Assembly: GCA_964387495.1 (NCBI GenBank)
Contig: CAYLXB010000006.1
Location: forward strand, 15,116 to 79,115
Length of the DNA: 64,000 bases
Origin: DSXF01 sp964387495
GTDB lineage: Bacteria > Chloroflexota > Anaerolineae > Anaerolineales > Villigracilaceae
Direction of reading: 5' to 3'
The notes below the pieces were generated by a model. It was given only the letters and a program-made list of their open reading frames with translations. It was not told the origin of the DNA and ran no database searches. The position numbers were made by a program, and so were the translations under genes. Shown here piece by piece: positions 8,377 through 17,019 of this stretch. Each line of letters starts with the position of its first letter. Position 1 is the stretch's first letter.

Positions 8377-9609
8377 GTGAAGCCCATAACATCAATTCCC
8401 CTGTGTAATCAAATCTACCTGACCGGCTGTGTTTTTATCGGTATGCTGTGGCTGGCTTCGTGCCAGATCAATGGATTTGGGGTAGCTTCCACTGCAGATG
8501 CAATGGACCCAATTACTCTTTCACCAACCCCGACCGAGGCTTATTTACTCGTTACACCGGTTCCAACAGTCCGTTTCTCGGCTTTGCCTACTTCAGTCGG
8601 TTATTCTCCCCAATCATTGCCTGAGAACATCAATCCATTGACCGGTTTACCGGTGAATGATCCAAACTTGTTGGACCGCCGCCCAATGGCGGTCAAAGTG
8701 ACCAACTTTCCGCGCTATGCCCGCCCCCAGTTTGGACTTACCCGGGCGGATGTGGTCTTTGAGTATTATATTGAAGACTACCTGACGCGATTCACAGCTG
8801 TCTACTATGGAAATGATGTCGAACAGGTTGGCCCGGTGCGGTCGGGGCGTTTTTTTGATGAACACATCCTGCGCATGTATCATTCCTATCTCATCTTCAA
8901 AGGTGCTGATAAGCGTGTCTTCGAGTATTGGAAAGAATCTCCTGACCTGCACCCTTTTTTGATCGTGGCTGGCTCTGGTACCTGTCCATGGTATTGCGTT
9001 GTTTCCACCGGGCATGATTCCTATAACAGTTATTTCTTCAACACTCGTTTGTTTCAAGGATACCTTGAGCGTACAGATAAAGATAATACCCGTCAAAATT
9101 TGCGCGCCTCTTATTTCTTTAGTGAGCCAGCCTTTTCTTCCCGGCGCGGGGAGCGGATTTACACCCGCTTTTCGCCCGACTCATATAATTACTGGGATTA
9201 TAATGCTGAGCTGGGATACTACCGGCGCTACCAGGAGGTTGAGAGCGCGCGCGACGGTGTGCCGGAGACTTATGCCCCACTAATGGATGCACTTACGGAT
9301 GAGCAGGTGACAGCAGAAAATATTATTGTTCTTTTTGCTTCTTACACCTTTGCTGATATCTGGCAGGAAGAAGATGAGGTTTTTCACGTGGAGCTGAATG
9401 GTTCTGGGCAGGCTTTTCTTTTCAGGGAGGGGGACATGTTTGAGGCGCTCTGGCATCGCACAGACCGGGACCAGCCTCTGTTGCTGACTGATTTGTCGGG
9501 CGATCCACTACCTCTCAAGCCAGGAAGAACTTTCTACGAGGTGATAGGTAGTTCGTCCATCTATACCCAAGAGCAGACAGTATGGAATTTCCAGCACAAT
9601 ATCCCATAA
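8377..9609 (+). CDS. DUF3048 (YerB-like) lipoprotein
   Basis: I place the start at GTG 8377, giving VKPITS, a hydrophobic stretch and the lipobox LASC; the ATG at 8287 would put a long non-signal leader ahead. After a Thr/Pro-rich spacer the mature part carries DUF3048 hallmarks: ENINPLTG, RRPMAVKVTNFPRYARPQFGL, ADVVFEYYIEDYLTRF and VGPVRSGRFFDEHI, and C-terminally LPLKPGRTFYEVI. The family is exported and of unknown biochemical role; B. subtilis YerB is the namesake. It is divergent from the membrane-subunit cluster. A TACAAT at 8351-8356 could be its -10 box. Confidence 0.85.
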   Translation: MKPITSIPLCNQIYLTGCVFIGMLWLASCQINGFGVASTADAMDPITLSPTPTEAYLLVTPVPTVRFSALPTSVGYSPQSLPENINPLTGLPVNDPNLLDRRPMAVKVTNFPRYARPQFGLTRADVVFEYYIEDYLTRFTAVYYGNDVEQVGPVRSGRFFDEHILRMYHSYLIFKGADKRVFEYWKESPDLHPFLIVAGSGTCPWYCVVSTGHDSYNSYFFNTRLFQGYLERTDKDNTRQNLRASYFFSEPAFSSRRGERIYTRFSPDSYNYWDYNAELGYYRRYQEVESARDGVPETYAPLMDALTDEQVTAENIIVLFASYTFADIWQEEDEVFHVELNGSGQAFLFREGDMFEALWHRTDRDQPLLLTDLSGDPLPLKPGRTFYEVIGSSSIYTQEQTVWNFQHNIP

Positions 9610-9799
9610 CAATCCTGCAATTGACCTGCTGGATGATTCGAACTTTTACGGGATATAATAGCCCTGTCGCTATGTTTCTCCGGTAAGTATGGGCGAATTC
9701 TGTTCCTTTATAACAAATGCTTTTTATTCAGATGCTGGTTCGCCTTCTTTGCACGTTGATCCAAGTTCGATCTGGCATCCGCTTTTTGTGGAGAAATGC

Positions 9800-10321
9800 A
9801 TGTCTCTCGATCCCACTTTCCTGAGTAATTTCATCCTAGTACTGGCCGGCTTTGGTGGCGCATTCCTGGCAGCCTTGTGGGTCAGTCTGGTGATATGGAC
9901 ATATCGGGATGTACGTTCCCGGGCGCGGGATCCGTTGGTGCGGATACTGGCTGTACTGCTTGTTGGTCTGCTCAATTTGCCGGGTGTTTTGGTTTACCTG
10001 ATCCTCCGGCCGCGCCACACAATAGAGGAGGAATACCAGCGCACTCTGGAGGAAGAATCCCTGTTGCAGGCACTTGAAGATTTATCTGTATGCCCGGGTT
10101 GTGAGCGTCGGGTAAAGGAAGACTGGCAGGTCTGTCCACACTGCCAGACCAGACTGAAAAAGAATTGTCACGAGTGCGGCAGGCTGATGGAACTTCCCTG
10201 GAATATCTGTCCGTACTGCGGAACGGCGGCTCCCGGCATGCGCCGCGAGGGAATGACGCTGGACGAGGCTCTGCGGGGCCTGGCCGGAGAGGAACAACCG
10301 CCGGAGCAGGCATCATCGTAA
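9800..10321 (+). CDS. Membrane-anchored double zinc-ribbon protein
   Basis: 173 residues from ATG 9800, which has GGAG 7 bp upstream; longer in-frame starts give an unlikely extension. Two N-terminal hydrophobic helices (about residues 8-30 and 45-65) are followed by a short acidic coil and four CxxC knuckles, CPGC, CPHC, CHEC and CPYC, arranged as two zinc ribbons (DZANK-like). Such proteins are usually cytoplasmic-facing adaptors of unknown partner. The C-terminal tail is acidic. The gene ends just before a strong terminator. TATAAT at 9654-9659 may be the promoter. Confidence 0.7.
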   Translation: MSLDPTFLSNFILVLAGFGGAFLAALWVSLVIWTYRDVRSRARDPLVRILAVLLVGLLNLPGVLVYLILRPRHTIEEEYQRTLEEESLLQALEDLSVCPGCERRVKEDWQVCPHCQTRLKKNCHECGRLMELPWNICPYCGTAAPGMRREGMTLDEALRGLAGEEQPPEQASS

Positions 10322-10327
10322 CCCTTA

Positions 10328-10356
10328 GACCAGGTTCTCAACAGAACCTGGTCTTT
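10328..10356 (+). terminator. Rho-independent terminator after the zinc-ribbon gene
   Basis: A perfect 11-bp inverted repeat (GACCAGGTTCT / AGAACCTGGTC) with a CAAC loop is followed by a short T run. It separates the zinc-ribbon gene from menC. Confidence 0.8.
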
Positions 10357-10370
10357 GTGAAAGGACAAAC

Positions 10371-11477
10371 GTGAAGATCGAAACAATTACTCTCACATAT
10401 CTACGCATGCCGCTTGTCTTGCCGTTCGAGACATCCTTTGGCCGGTCTGAAGAACGAGACTGCATCCTAGTGAAGGTGCAATCTGAAGGACTGGAAGGTT
10501 ATGGCGAGTGTGTTGCCGATCGAGATCCCGGGTACTGTTATGAAACCTGTGGTACAGCGTGGCATATCCTCAGGGATTACATTATCCCCAGCCTGCTTGG
10601 TAAAGATGTCATCGACGGGGCTGACTTTCAGCGCCATGTCGCACGCGTGCGCGGACATATGCTGGCTAAAGCCGGGTTTGAGATGGCCATTTGGGATCTG
10701 CTTGGTAAGCGCCAGAATCTATCATTACGCGAGTTGTTTGGCGGCCAGCGTTCCAAGGTGGATGTAGGGGTCTCGGTAGGTTTGCAAGCCTTCCCAGAAA
10801 GGCTAGTCGAGCAGGTGGAACGCTACCTGGCTGACGGTTACCGGCGTATCAAGATCAAGATTAAGCCTGGGCGTGATGTGGAAGATGCTGCTGCCGTACG
10901 ACGCGCTTTTCCGTCCATCCTGCTCCAAGTTGATGCCAACTCTGCCTATACCCTGGAGACTTTCTCGGAACTCCGTCCTCTGGATGATCTGGACCTGCTT
11001 CTGATTGAACAGCCCTTATACGAAGATGATTTGTGGGAACATCACTATGTTCAGAAGCAATTCCGCACGGCCATCTGTTTGGACGAGAGCGTTATCTCTG
11101 TTCGTCATGCGCGTGCCGCCCTGGAGATGAAAGCCTGCCGTATCATCAATATCAAGGCAGGTCGCGTCGGCGGGTTGAATGAAGCACTGGCTATCCACGA
11201 TCTGTGCCGGCAACGCTGTGTTCCGGTATGGTGCGGTGGAATGTTGGAGACGGGTGTTGGACGTGCCTCCAACCTTGCACTTGCCTCCATGCCTGGTTTT
11301 GTACTGCCTGGTGATATTTCGGCCTCAGCACGTTACTACGTGGAAGATATCACGCAGGAACGTTTTGTGCTCAATGCAGACAGCACGATCGATGTTCCGA
11401 CAGGTCCCGGATTGGGTATTCACCTTGATCCTGAGGCTGTCAAAAAATTCACCTTAAAAACAGAAACTTTTAAATAA
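10371..11477 (+). CDS. menC: o-Succinylbenzoate synthase / N-succinylamino acid racemase (enolase superfamily)
   Basis: 368 residues from a GTG start with AAGGA 5 bp upstream. The enolase-superfamily catalytic set is complete. RIKIKIKPG holds the KxK base, QVDANSAY gives the first metal Asp, LIEQPL the Glu, ICLDES the Asp and IINIKAGRVGG the second Lys. The sequence resembles the MenC2/OSBS-NSAR branch, which makes o-succinylbenzoate for menaquinone or racemises N-succinylamino acids. No other men gene lies nearby, so the physiological reaction is uncertain. Its stop TAA overlaps the ATG of the next gene by one base (TAATG). Confidence 0.85.
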   Translation: MKIETITLTYLRMPLVLPFETSFGRSEERDCILVKVQSEGLEGYGECVADRDPGYCYETCGTAWHILRDYIIPSLLGKDVIDGADFQRHVARVRGHMLAKAGFEMAIWDLLGKRQNLSLRELFGGQRSKVDVGVSVGLQAFPERLVEQVERYLADGYRRIKIKIKPGRDVEDAAAVRRAFPSILLQVDANSAYTLETFSELRPLDDLDLLLIEQPLYEDDLWEHHYVQKQFRTAICLDESVISVRHARAALEMKACRIINIKAGRVGGLNEALAIHDLCRQRCVPVWCGGMLETGVGRASNLALASMPGFVLPGDISASARYYVEDITQERFVLNADSTIDVPTGPGLGIHLDPEAVKKFTLKTETFK

Positions 11478-13237
11478 TGCGCCGCCTTATCGGGTATATT
11501 TTATTGATCGCGGGTTTAACCGCCTGTGCCCCATCTGATATCACTGGCAAAACCACCGAAGTGCAATTACCTGCCGGATCTATTGAGGCATCCTCCACGC
11601 CTGATATTTCACCTTCGCCGACCGCGACATCCACGCCATTGCCAGCTGCACTCTGGGTTTCCATGTCAATCCCCGATAGTCTGCGCACGGCAGCTGTTTC
11701 CTGGAATGTTCCGCTGGTAGATCAGCCTGATGCGGCCGCGCTGCACCTTGATCAGGCTGGTGCTCCAGGAACTGTCGGCGGATCTGCATTATGGATATAT
11801 TCTTTGGTGGCTCCATTTCCAACCATCTTGGATGGTATCACAGGGGATGAGCTGCGCCAGGCCTGGTCAGGGGTCCAGCCCGCGTTTTTTGCGGGTAAAC
11901 CACTGATGATGACTGAATCGACGCAGATGGCATTGACTTTCCTATGGGGGGAACCGGCTGGTAAAGCTGTTCAAATTGTGCCAGCTGACCAGCTTTTGGA
12001 ACTGGCTTGGGCTGAATATCCCTCTTGGGCGATTGTCCCTTTTGAGTCCCTCCAACCGGAATGGAAGGTATTGGCTATCGATGGGCAATCTCCCCTGCAA
12101 AAAGATTTTGATCCATCCGGATATCCACTTTCTGCTGTGTTCACACTGGAATGCTCCGACCCCTGTCCGCTTTTATCGCGACCGTCCTTACCTTCTGCCA
12201 ACCGCGACCCAGCCAAGATGACTACAGTGGTCATGACCGGCGTAACAGCCCTGGTGCGTGCGATTGCGTACGTGATGGAGAATAAAGAGATAACTTATCC
12301 CGGCCGGCTTATCGGTGACTGGCTTCGTCAGGCCGACATTGCACATGTCAGCAACGAAATCCCCTTCGATCCAGGCTGCCCTTACCCCAACCGCGGTGAG
12401 ACCAAACTGATTTTCTGCAGTGACCCGCGTTACATTGCGTTGCTTGAGGATGTAGGCGTGGATGTAGTCGAATTGACCGGTAATCATTTTGAGGATCGCG
12501 GCCCTGGGCCTACGTTGTATACACTGGAAATGTATAATGAACGGGGTATTCCTTACTTTGGTGGGGGAGCCAATGTCGAAGATGCCAGAAAGCCCTTGTT
12601 AATGAAGCATAATGGCAACAAACTCGCGTTCATAGGCTGTAACCCGGTAGGACCGGACTTTGCCTGGGCTACCGATGTTCGTCCGGGTGCGGCTAAATGT
12701 GATCACACTTACATGACGGATCAGATCCGCAGCCTGAACCAGCAAGGTTACCAAGTAATTTCCACATTCCAATATTATGAGTATTATTCTCCTGAACCGC
12801 GTCCCTGGCAGCAGGTGGATTTCCGCAGAATGGCAGATGCTGGGGCAGTGATCGTAAGCGGCAGCCAGGCACACTCAGCTCAGGCAATGGAATTTTATAA
12901 CGGCAGTTTCATCCACTATGGACTTGGAAATCTGTTTTTTGACCAGATGCGTTATGTTCGCGCGGATGGAGCCCTTTTGGAAAAGGAAGTGCGCAATGAA
13001 TTTCTTGACCGCCATGTTTTCTATGACGGTAAATATATCGGCACAGAACTGCTGACTGCCATCCTCGACGATTACTCCATCCCTCGCCCAATGGAAGCAA
13101 CTGAACGGTTTGATTTCTTGAAGTTTATCTTTGAAGCCAGCAGCTGGTCTTTTGTCTCATCCTCCCCCACATTGACACCTACTGTAACACCTACTCCATT
13201 GGTCATTGGTACTCCTACTTATACTCCAGCACCATGA
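11477..13237 (+). CDS. CapA-like metallophosphatase-fold lipoprotein
   Basis: 586 residues. The N-terminus MRRLIGYILLIAGLTAC is a lipoprotein signal with lipobox LTAC, then a Thr/Pro-rich linker. Residues about 40-230 look like a degenerate ligand-binding domain. The C-terminal half is PGA_cap/CapA-like: MTGVTALVRA, DIAHVSNEIPF, VELTGNHFEDRG with the conserved GNH, and VIVSGSQAHSAQAMEFY with a metal His. CapA proteins take part in poly-gamma-glutamate capsule formation, but most distant relatives are uncharacterised surface enzymes. The C-terminus ends in a TP-rich tail. It overlaps menC by one base. Confidence 0.8.
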   Translation: MRRLIGYILLIAGLTACAPSDITGKTTEVQLPAGSIEASSTPDISPSPTATSTPLPAALWVSMSIPDSLRTAAVSWNVPLVDQPDAAALHLDQAGAPGTVGGSALWIYSLVAPFPTILDGITGDELRQAWSGVQPAFFAGKPLMMTESTQMALTFLWGEPAGKAVQIVPADQLLELAWAEYPSWAIVPFESLQPEWKVLAIDGQSPLQKDFDPSGYPLSAVFTLECSDPCPLLSRPSLPSANRDPAKMTTVVMTGVTALVRAIAYVMENKEITYPGRLIGDWLRQADIAHVSNEIPFDPGCPYPNRGETKLIFCSDPRYIALLEDVGVDVVELTGNHFEDRGPGPTLYTLEMYNERGIPYFGGGANVEDARKPLLMKHNGNKLAFIGCNPVGPDFAWATDVRPGAAKCDHTYMTDQIRSLNQQGYQVISTFQYYEYYSPEPRPWQQVDFRRMADAGAVIVSGSQAHSAQAMEFYNGSFIHYGLGNLFFDQMRYVRADGALLEKEVRNEFLDRHVFYDGKYIGTELLTAILDDYSIPRPMEATERFDFLKFIFEASSWSFVSSSPTLTPTVTPTPLVIGTPTYTPAP

Positions 13238-13244
13238 GGCTGCC

Positions 13245-13877
13245 ATGAAAATATTTGATATTTCCCTTCCAATTTCGCCAGATCTGCCGATCTGGCCGGA
13301 TGACCCCCCGTTGCAATTGCAACGAATCGAGTCAATGGACGAGGGGGCTGAATGTAACCTGACCAGTATCAGCATGTCTGCGCATACCGGAACACATGTG
13401 GATGCACCGCACCATTTTCTAAATGACAGGCGTACTGTTGACGCCTTGCCGCTTGAAATCCTGACTGGCCCGGCATATGTTCTGCATCTGCCTGAACATG
13501 TTTCTGCCATTACGGCCGAGGTATTGTCTTCAGCCGCTCTTCCTCCCCGAACTGTGCGCTTGCTTTTTCGCACGCGTAATTCCGCACTTTGGCAACAACC
13601 TGCATCCGGATTCCAAGCCGATTTTGTGGCTGTGACCCCTGACGGGGCTGAATGGTTGGTGGAGCATGGTATTCGCCTGGTAGGTATTGATTATCTCTCG
13701 GTTGCTCCCTTCCGTCAGGCTGTGTCCACTCACCAGATTCTGTTGCGCGCAGGGATCATTGCACTTGAAGGTCTGGATCTTTCGCAGGTACCGCAAGGGA
13801 GTTATGTGCTGTACTGCCTGCCGCTCAATCTGGTTGGCTCGGATGGTGCTCCGGCACGAGCGATCTTGATCGCTTGA
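13245..13877 (+). CDS. Cyclase / kynurenine formamidase family hydrolase
   Basis: 210 residues from ATG 13245, preceded by GAGG in the end of the CapA-like gene. The metal-binding signature HTGTHVDAPHHF is present after the typical opening FDISLPISPDLPIWP. VGIDYLSVAP and the closing LPLNLVGSDGAPARAILI are also typical. The family includes Mn-dependent kynurenine formamidase and isatin hydrolase; the substrate cannot be assigned from sequence. It sits 7 bp after the CapA-like stop and 10 bp before the HAD gene, so the three are probably co-transcribed. Confidence 0.85.
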   Translation: MKIFDISLPISPDLPIWPDDPPLQLQRIESMDEGAECNLTSISMSAHTGTHVDAPHHFLNDRRTVDALPLEILTGPAYVLHLPEHVSAITAEVLSSAALPPRTVRLLFRTRNSALWQQPASGFQADFVAVTPDGAEWLVEHGIRLVGIDYLSVAPFRQAVSTHQILLRAGIIALEGLDLSQVPQGSYVLYCLPLNLVGSDGAPARAILIA

Positions 13878-13887
13878 ACTTTCTCCA

Positions 13888-14562
13888 ATGCAGTACACCT
13901 GGCTCCTTTTCGACGCTGACGACACACTTTTCAATTATCCGCTGGCAGAAGCCAATGCTCTGCAGCGGACATTCGTGCAGATGGGTGCTGTTTTTGGTCC
14001 GGAGACCCTGGAACTTTATCATAAATTCAACCAGCAGGTTTGGGGTGAATTCGAGCGCGGCGAGTTGACTTCTACAGAGCTGCGTACCAAACGTTTTCGT
14101 TTATTGTTCGATGCTACCGATTCTTCCCTGGCTCCTGAACTTTTTAGCCAGGTGTACCTGCAGAATCTTGCTCTTGGCACGGATTTGCTTCCCGGTGCTG
14201 AAGAAACCCTGACAACCCTGGGCACTCGTTACCATCTGGCCTTGGTCACAAATGGTCTGGCAGATGTCCAACGGCCGCGCTTGGAACGCTCTGTTTTGAG
14301 CGGACGTTTTGAAAGGGTTTTTATTTCTGAAGAGATTGGTGCTGCCAAGCCGGAGTCTGCCTTTTTTGATGCTGTTTTCTGCATCCTTGGCAGACCCTCG
14401 AAGACATCTGTACTGATCATTGGCGACAGCCTTACATCCGACATGCAGGGTGGTCTGAAATATGGCATTGACACCTGTTGGTACAACCCAACCGGCAAGT
14501 ACTCGGAGTTACCGGTGACTTATCAAGTCAGGCAGTTGGTGGAGTTGCTGGATTGGCTTTAG
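13888..14562 (+). CDS. yjjG: HAD-family hydrolase, YjjG-like pyrimidine 5'-nucleotidase
   Basis: 224 residues with all four HAD motifs. Motif I is LLFDADDTLF (nucleophile Asp plus general acid), motif II LALVTNGLAD, motif III the Lys of GAAKPESAFF, and motif IV IIGDSLTSDMQGG. The ordering and the cap insertion after motif I match the YjjG/YfnB branch that dephosphorylates non-canonical pyrimidine nucleotides. The specific substrate is inferred from resemblance only. It is the last gene of the menC-CapA-cyclase run and has no visible ribosome-binding site, consistent with coupled translation. Confidence 0.8.
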   Translation: MQYTWLLFDADDTLFNYPLAEANALQRTFVQMGAVFGPETLELYHKFNQQVWGEFERGELTSTELRTKRFRLLFDATDSSLAPELFSQVYLQNLALGTDLLPGAEETLTTLGTRYHLALVTNGLADVQRPRLERSVLSGRFERVFISEEIGAAKPESAFFDAVFCILGRPSKTSVLIIGDSLTSDMQGGLKYGIDTCWYNPTGKYSELPVTYQVRQLVELLDWL

Positions 14563-14610
14563 GAGAGAACAATTGGCCCGCTGTGGGCAGATTTCATCAT
14601 TTTCAACCTG

Positions 14611-14638
14611 TAGACAAATTCAAATAATCAGATAGAAT
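14611..14638 (+). promoter_or_regulatory. Promoter of the TIR gene pair
   Basis: TAGACA (14611-14616), a 16-bp spacer and TAGAAT (14633-14638) lie about 45 bp upstream of the first TIR start. The spacing is acceptable and each hexamer differs from consensus at one position. Confidence 0.5.
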
Positions 14639-14683
14639 CAAACTTGGATAGATTTTGCCGGGAAAGGCTTGAAGTGTTCTTCC

Positions 14684-15889
14684 ATGCCTGACAGAAAACT
14701 ACGCGTCTTCCTTTGTCATGCATCGCAAGATAAACCCATCGTGCGCGAGTTATACCAGCGTTTACTTGCTGAGGGCTGGATCGATCCATGGTTGGATGAA
14801 AAGGAACTCATCCCGGGGCAGGATTGGGGTATGGAAATCGAGAAGGCAGTTGAGTCTAGTGATGCGGTAATTGTTTGTCTTTCCAATACTTCCATAGCGA
14901 AATCTGGTTACGTACAGCGGGAATTGAGAGCCATCCTGGATAAGGCGTTGGAAAAACCCGAAGGGGTCATCTATGTGGTTCCGTTGAGACTGGATGATTG
15001 CCAAGTTCCACACAGTTTGAAAAACTTACAGTGGGTGGATTATTTCGAAACGGCAGCATATGAAAAACTATTGCAGAGTTTTCAGGCATGTGCCTCACGC
15101 ATTGGCTTGATCGTTTTTCCGGGCATGCAAGGCCAGCTTGGTTCAGTCGAATTTGTAAACGTTCCTGCTGGAAAATTTCTTATCGGTAGCCTCTCTGAGA
15201 ATAAACTGGCTTTTCCGGATGAAAAACCACAACATACATTCGAAATCCCCTACAACTATCTGATCACCCGCTTTGAGATAACGAATGTTCAATTTGCTAA
15301 GTATGTTGAACAAGCCAATGCAAAGTCAAAATCAAGTGCAAGAAAGTGGCGGATGTTCCCTGATTTGCCGGTTGTCAATATCTCCTGGTATGAAGCATTA
15401 CGGTTTTGTCAGTGGCTGACAGATCATTATCATCATCATGGCCATCCTGATTATTTATTCAGACTTCCTACTGAAGCAGAATGGGAGATGGCAGCCAGAG
15501 GCGAGGATGGACGGGAATGGCCGTGGGGAAATCAATTTTTGAGTGAAAAGCGACCGAAGGATATTCCATGTAATTGCCAGAGAAGCAAAATTGGAAAACC
15601 CACACCGGTTGAAGCCTATATTCCTGGAGGATATAGCCCCTATCATGTTGCGGATATGATCGGCAATGTCTGGGAATGGACCCAAAGCCTGTTGAGGTCC
15701 TATCCATATGACCCATGTGATGGACGCGAGAATCTCAAAACCCCGGGGGAAAGGGTGATCCGAGGTGGTTCCTTTGACACAACGGTCCGAAGCGTGAGAA
15801 TAACCTGCCGGAGCAGACTGAATCCGGAATTTTCTTTGCCTAATGTAGGGTTTCGTATTGTTTTTGCCCCTCCCTTGCATAACAGGTAG
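14684..15889 (+). CDS. TIR-domain protein with C-terminal FGE/SUMF1-like domain
   Basis: 401 residues from ATG 14684; a TTG at 14669 is also possible but too close to its GGAAAGG. Residues about 5-140 form a TIR_2-type domain: LRVFLCHASQDKPIVRELY, WLDEKELIPGQDW, AVIVCLSNTSI and QRELRAIL, whose Glu matches the NADase Glu of catalytic TIRs. Residues about 155-395 form a formylglycine-generating-enzyme-like domain: VPAGKFLIGS, RFEITNVQFAKY, PVVNISWYEALRFCQWL, RLPTEAEWEMAARG, DMIGNVWEWT, VIRGGSFD and NVGFRIV. Only one Cys stands where true FGEs have a catalytic pair, so the domain is probably a binding scaffold. The region looks more A/T-rich than its flanks. Confidence 0.85.
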   Translation: MPDRKLRVFLCHASQDKPIVRELYQRLLAEGWIDPWLDEKELIPGQDWGMEIEKAVESSDAVIVCLSNTSIAKSGYVQRELRAILDKALEKPEGVIYVVPLRLDDCQVPHSLKNLQWVDYFETAAYEKLLQSFQACASRIGLIVFPGMQGQLGSVEFVNVPAGKFLIGSLSENKLAFPDEKPQHTFEIPYNYLITRFEITNVQFAKYVEQANAKSKSSARKWRMFPDLPVVNISWYEALRFCQWLTDHYHHHGHPDYLFRLPTEAEWEMAARGEDGREWPWGNQFLSEKRPKDIPCNCQRSKIGKPTPVEAYIPGGYSPYHVADMIGNVWEWTQSLLRSYPYDPCDGRENLKTPGERVIRGGSFDTTVRSVRITCRSRLNPEFSLPNVGFRIVFAPPLHNR

Positions 15890-15892
15890 CCT

Positions 15893-16858
15893 ATGCCTCA
15901 TAGAGAACAACAAAGACTTCGTATCTTTATCTGCCATGCCTCGCAGGACAAATCCATTGTTCGCGAACTTTATCAGCGGCTTCTCCTTGAAGACTGGTTG
16001 GACCCTTGGTTAGATACAAAGAATCTGCTGCCGGGTCAGGATTGGCGAATTGCCATCGAGCAGGCAGTTGAATCTGCAGATATTATTATTGTTTGCCTGT
16101 CAAGAAATTCTGTGAATAAAGAGGGGGCGATACAAAAAGAATTGCGTTATGCTCGTGAAATTGCCCTTGAAAAAACTGAAGGCACGATTTTTATGATACC
16201 AATTTTGCTGGAAGAGTGTAATGTGCCGCGCGGATTCCGTTTTTTACAATGGGCGAAATACTTTGGGATGGAAAAAGAGCAAAGTTATTCAGATTTATTA
16301 CAGGCCTTGAGACTCCGCCAGGAGCAAATCATCCTTCGTGAAGCAGAGATGTTGGCTGGTAGACAGGCGGAAGAAGAAGCGCGGGAGAAGGGTGAGTTGG
16401 AGAGTGTGAATTCTGCCAGCAAAGGCCAGACAGAGTCTGATCAATCTGTGGATATGAAAATATTGGCTTCTATGCCGGATAATGAAAAAACTTCTCGACA
16501 GGCTGGGAAATCGCATGTTAGTCAGTTGGATACCATGGAAATCACCAGCCAGACCAAGTACTTTGATTTGGTTAGAGTAAAAGGCCGTGTGGATAGCGCT
16601 ACCGCTCCAAAGTTCAGCAACACTCTGAAGATTATTACTGATGCCGGTCGGTTTAATATCGTAGTGGATCTGGCCGATGTGGAATATTTGTCAAGCGCTG
16701 GTTTTCGTGCATTATTGGCGGTTCAGCGTGTTTGCAAGCGTGATGGATGCGGTGAAGTTGTCCTTGCGGGTCTTCCTGACACTATACACGAGGCAATGGA
16801 GCTTGCTGGTTTTCTTGACTTATTCCGAAACGTTGAAGATCCAAAGGATGCGTTCTGA
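15893..16858 (+). CDS. TIR-domain protein with C-terminal STAS domain
   Basis: 321 residues, beginning 3 bp after the previous stop. Residues about 8-145 are a TIR domain strongly similar to its neighbour (FICHASQDKSIVRELYQRL, LLPGQDW, IIIVCLSRNSV, QKELRYA). A charged, low-complexity linker follows (about 150-210). Residues about 220-315 are a STAS domain of the anti-sigma-factor-antagonist type: KGRVDSATAPKF, then VVDLADVEYLSSAGFRALL with the Ser normally phosphorylated in SpoIIAA/RsbV, then AGLPDTIHEAMELAGF. TIR joined to STAS is an uncommon architecture. The function is unknown; a switch controlled by phosphorylation is an inference. Confidence 0.85.
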   Translation: MPHREQQRLRIFICHASQDKSIVRELYQRLLLEDWLDPWLDTKNLLPGQDWRIAIEQAVESADIIIVCLSRNSVNKEGAIQKELRYAREIALEKTEGTIFMIPILLEECNVPRGFRFLQWAKYFGMEKEQSYSDLLQALRLRQEQIILREAEMLAGRQAEEEAREKGELESVNSASKGQTESDQSVDMKILASMPDNEKTSRQAGKSHVSQLDTMEITSQTKYFDLVRVKGRVDSATAPKFSNTLKIITDAGRFNIVVDLADVEYLSSAGFRALLAVQRVCKRDGCGEVVLAGLPDTIHEAMELAGFLDLFRNVEDPKDAF

Positions 16859-16969
16859 ACTTTGGTGTATGAAAGTCTGTGTATCGTTGATTTCTAACGA
16901 TCGCAAGAAAAGTATCTCTGGTAGAGGCGGGGTCAGGTTGATTCCTGGAAAATTATGCCCAATAATTTT

Positions 16970-16999
16970 AGAGCCAGAGTTGCAACAAACTCTGGCTCT
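16970..16999 (+). terminator. Terminator after the TIR pair
   Basis: A 12-bp perfect inverted repeat (AGAGCCAGAGTT / AACTCTGGCTCT) with a 6-nt loop is followed by TTC on the plus strand. It lies between the TIR pair and the convergent MerR-type gene. Confidence 0.75.
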
Positions 17000-17019
17000 T
17001 TCAACAACCCCGCTGCTCT

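Noticed and set aside
15755..15880. Variable region of a diversity-generating retroelement in the FGE-like domain
   Set aside because: FGE-like C-termini are common DGR targets, but there is no reverse transcriptase, no template repeat copy in the window, and the codons are not enriched in the AAY pattern expected of a variable region.
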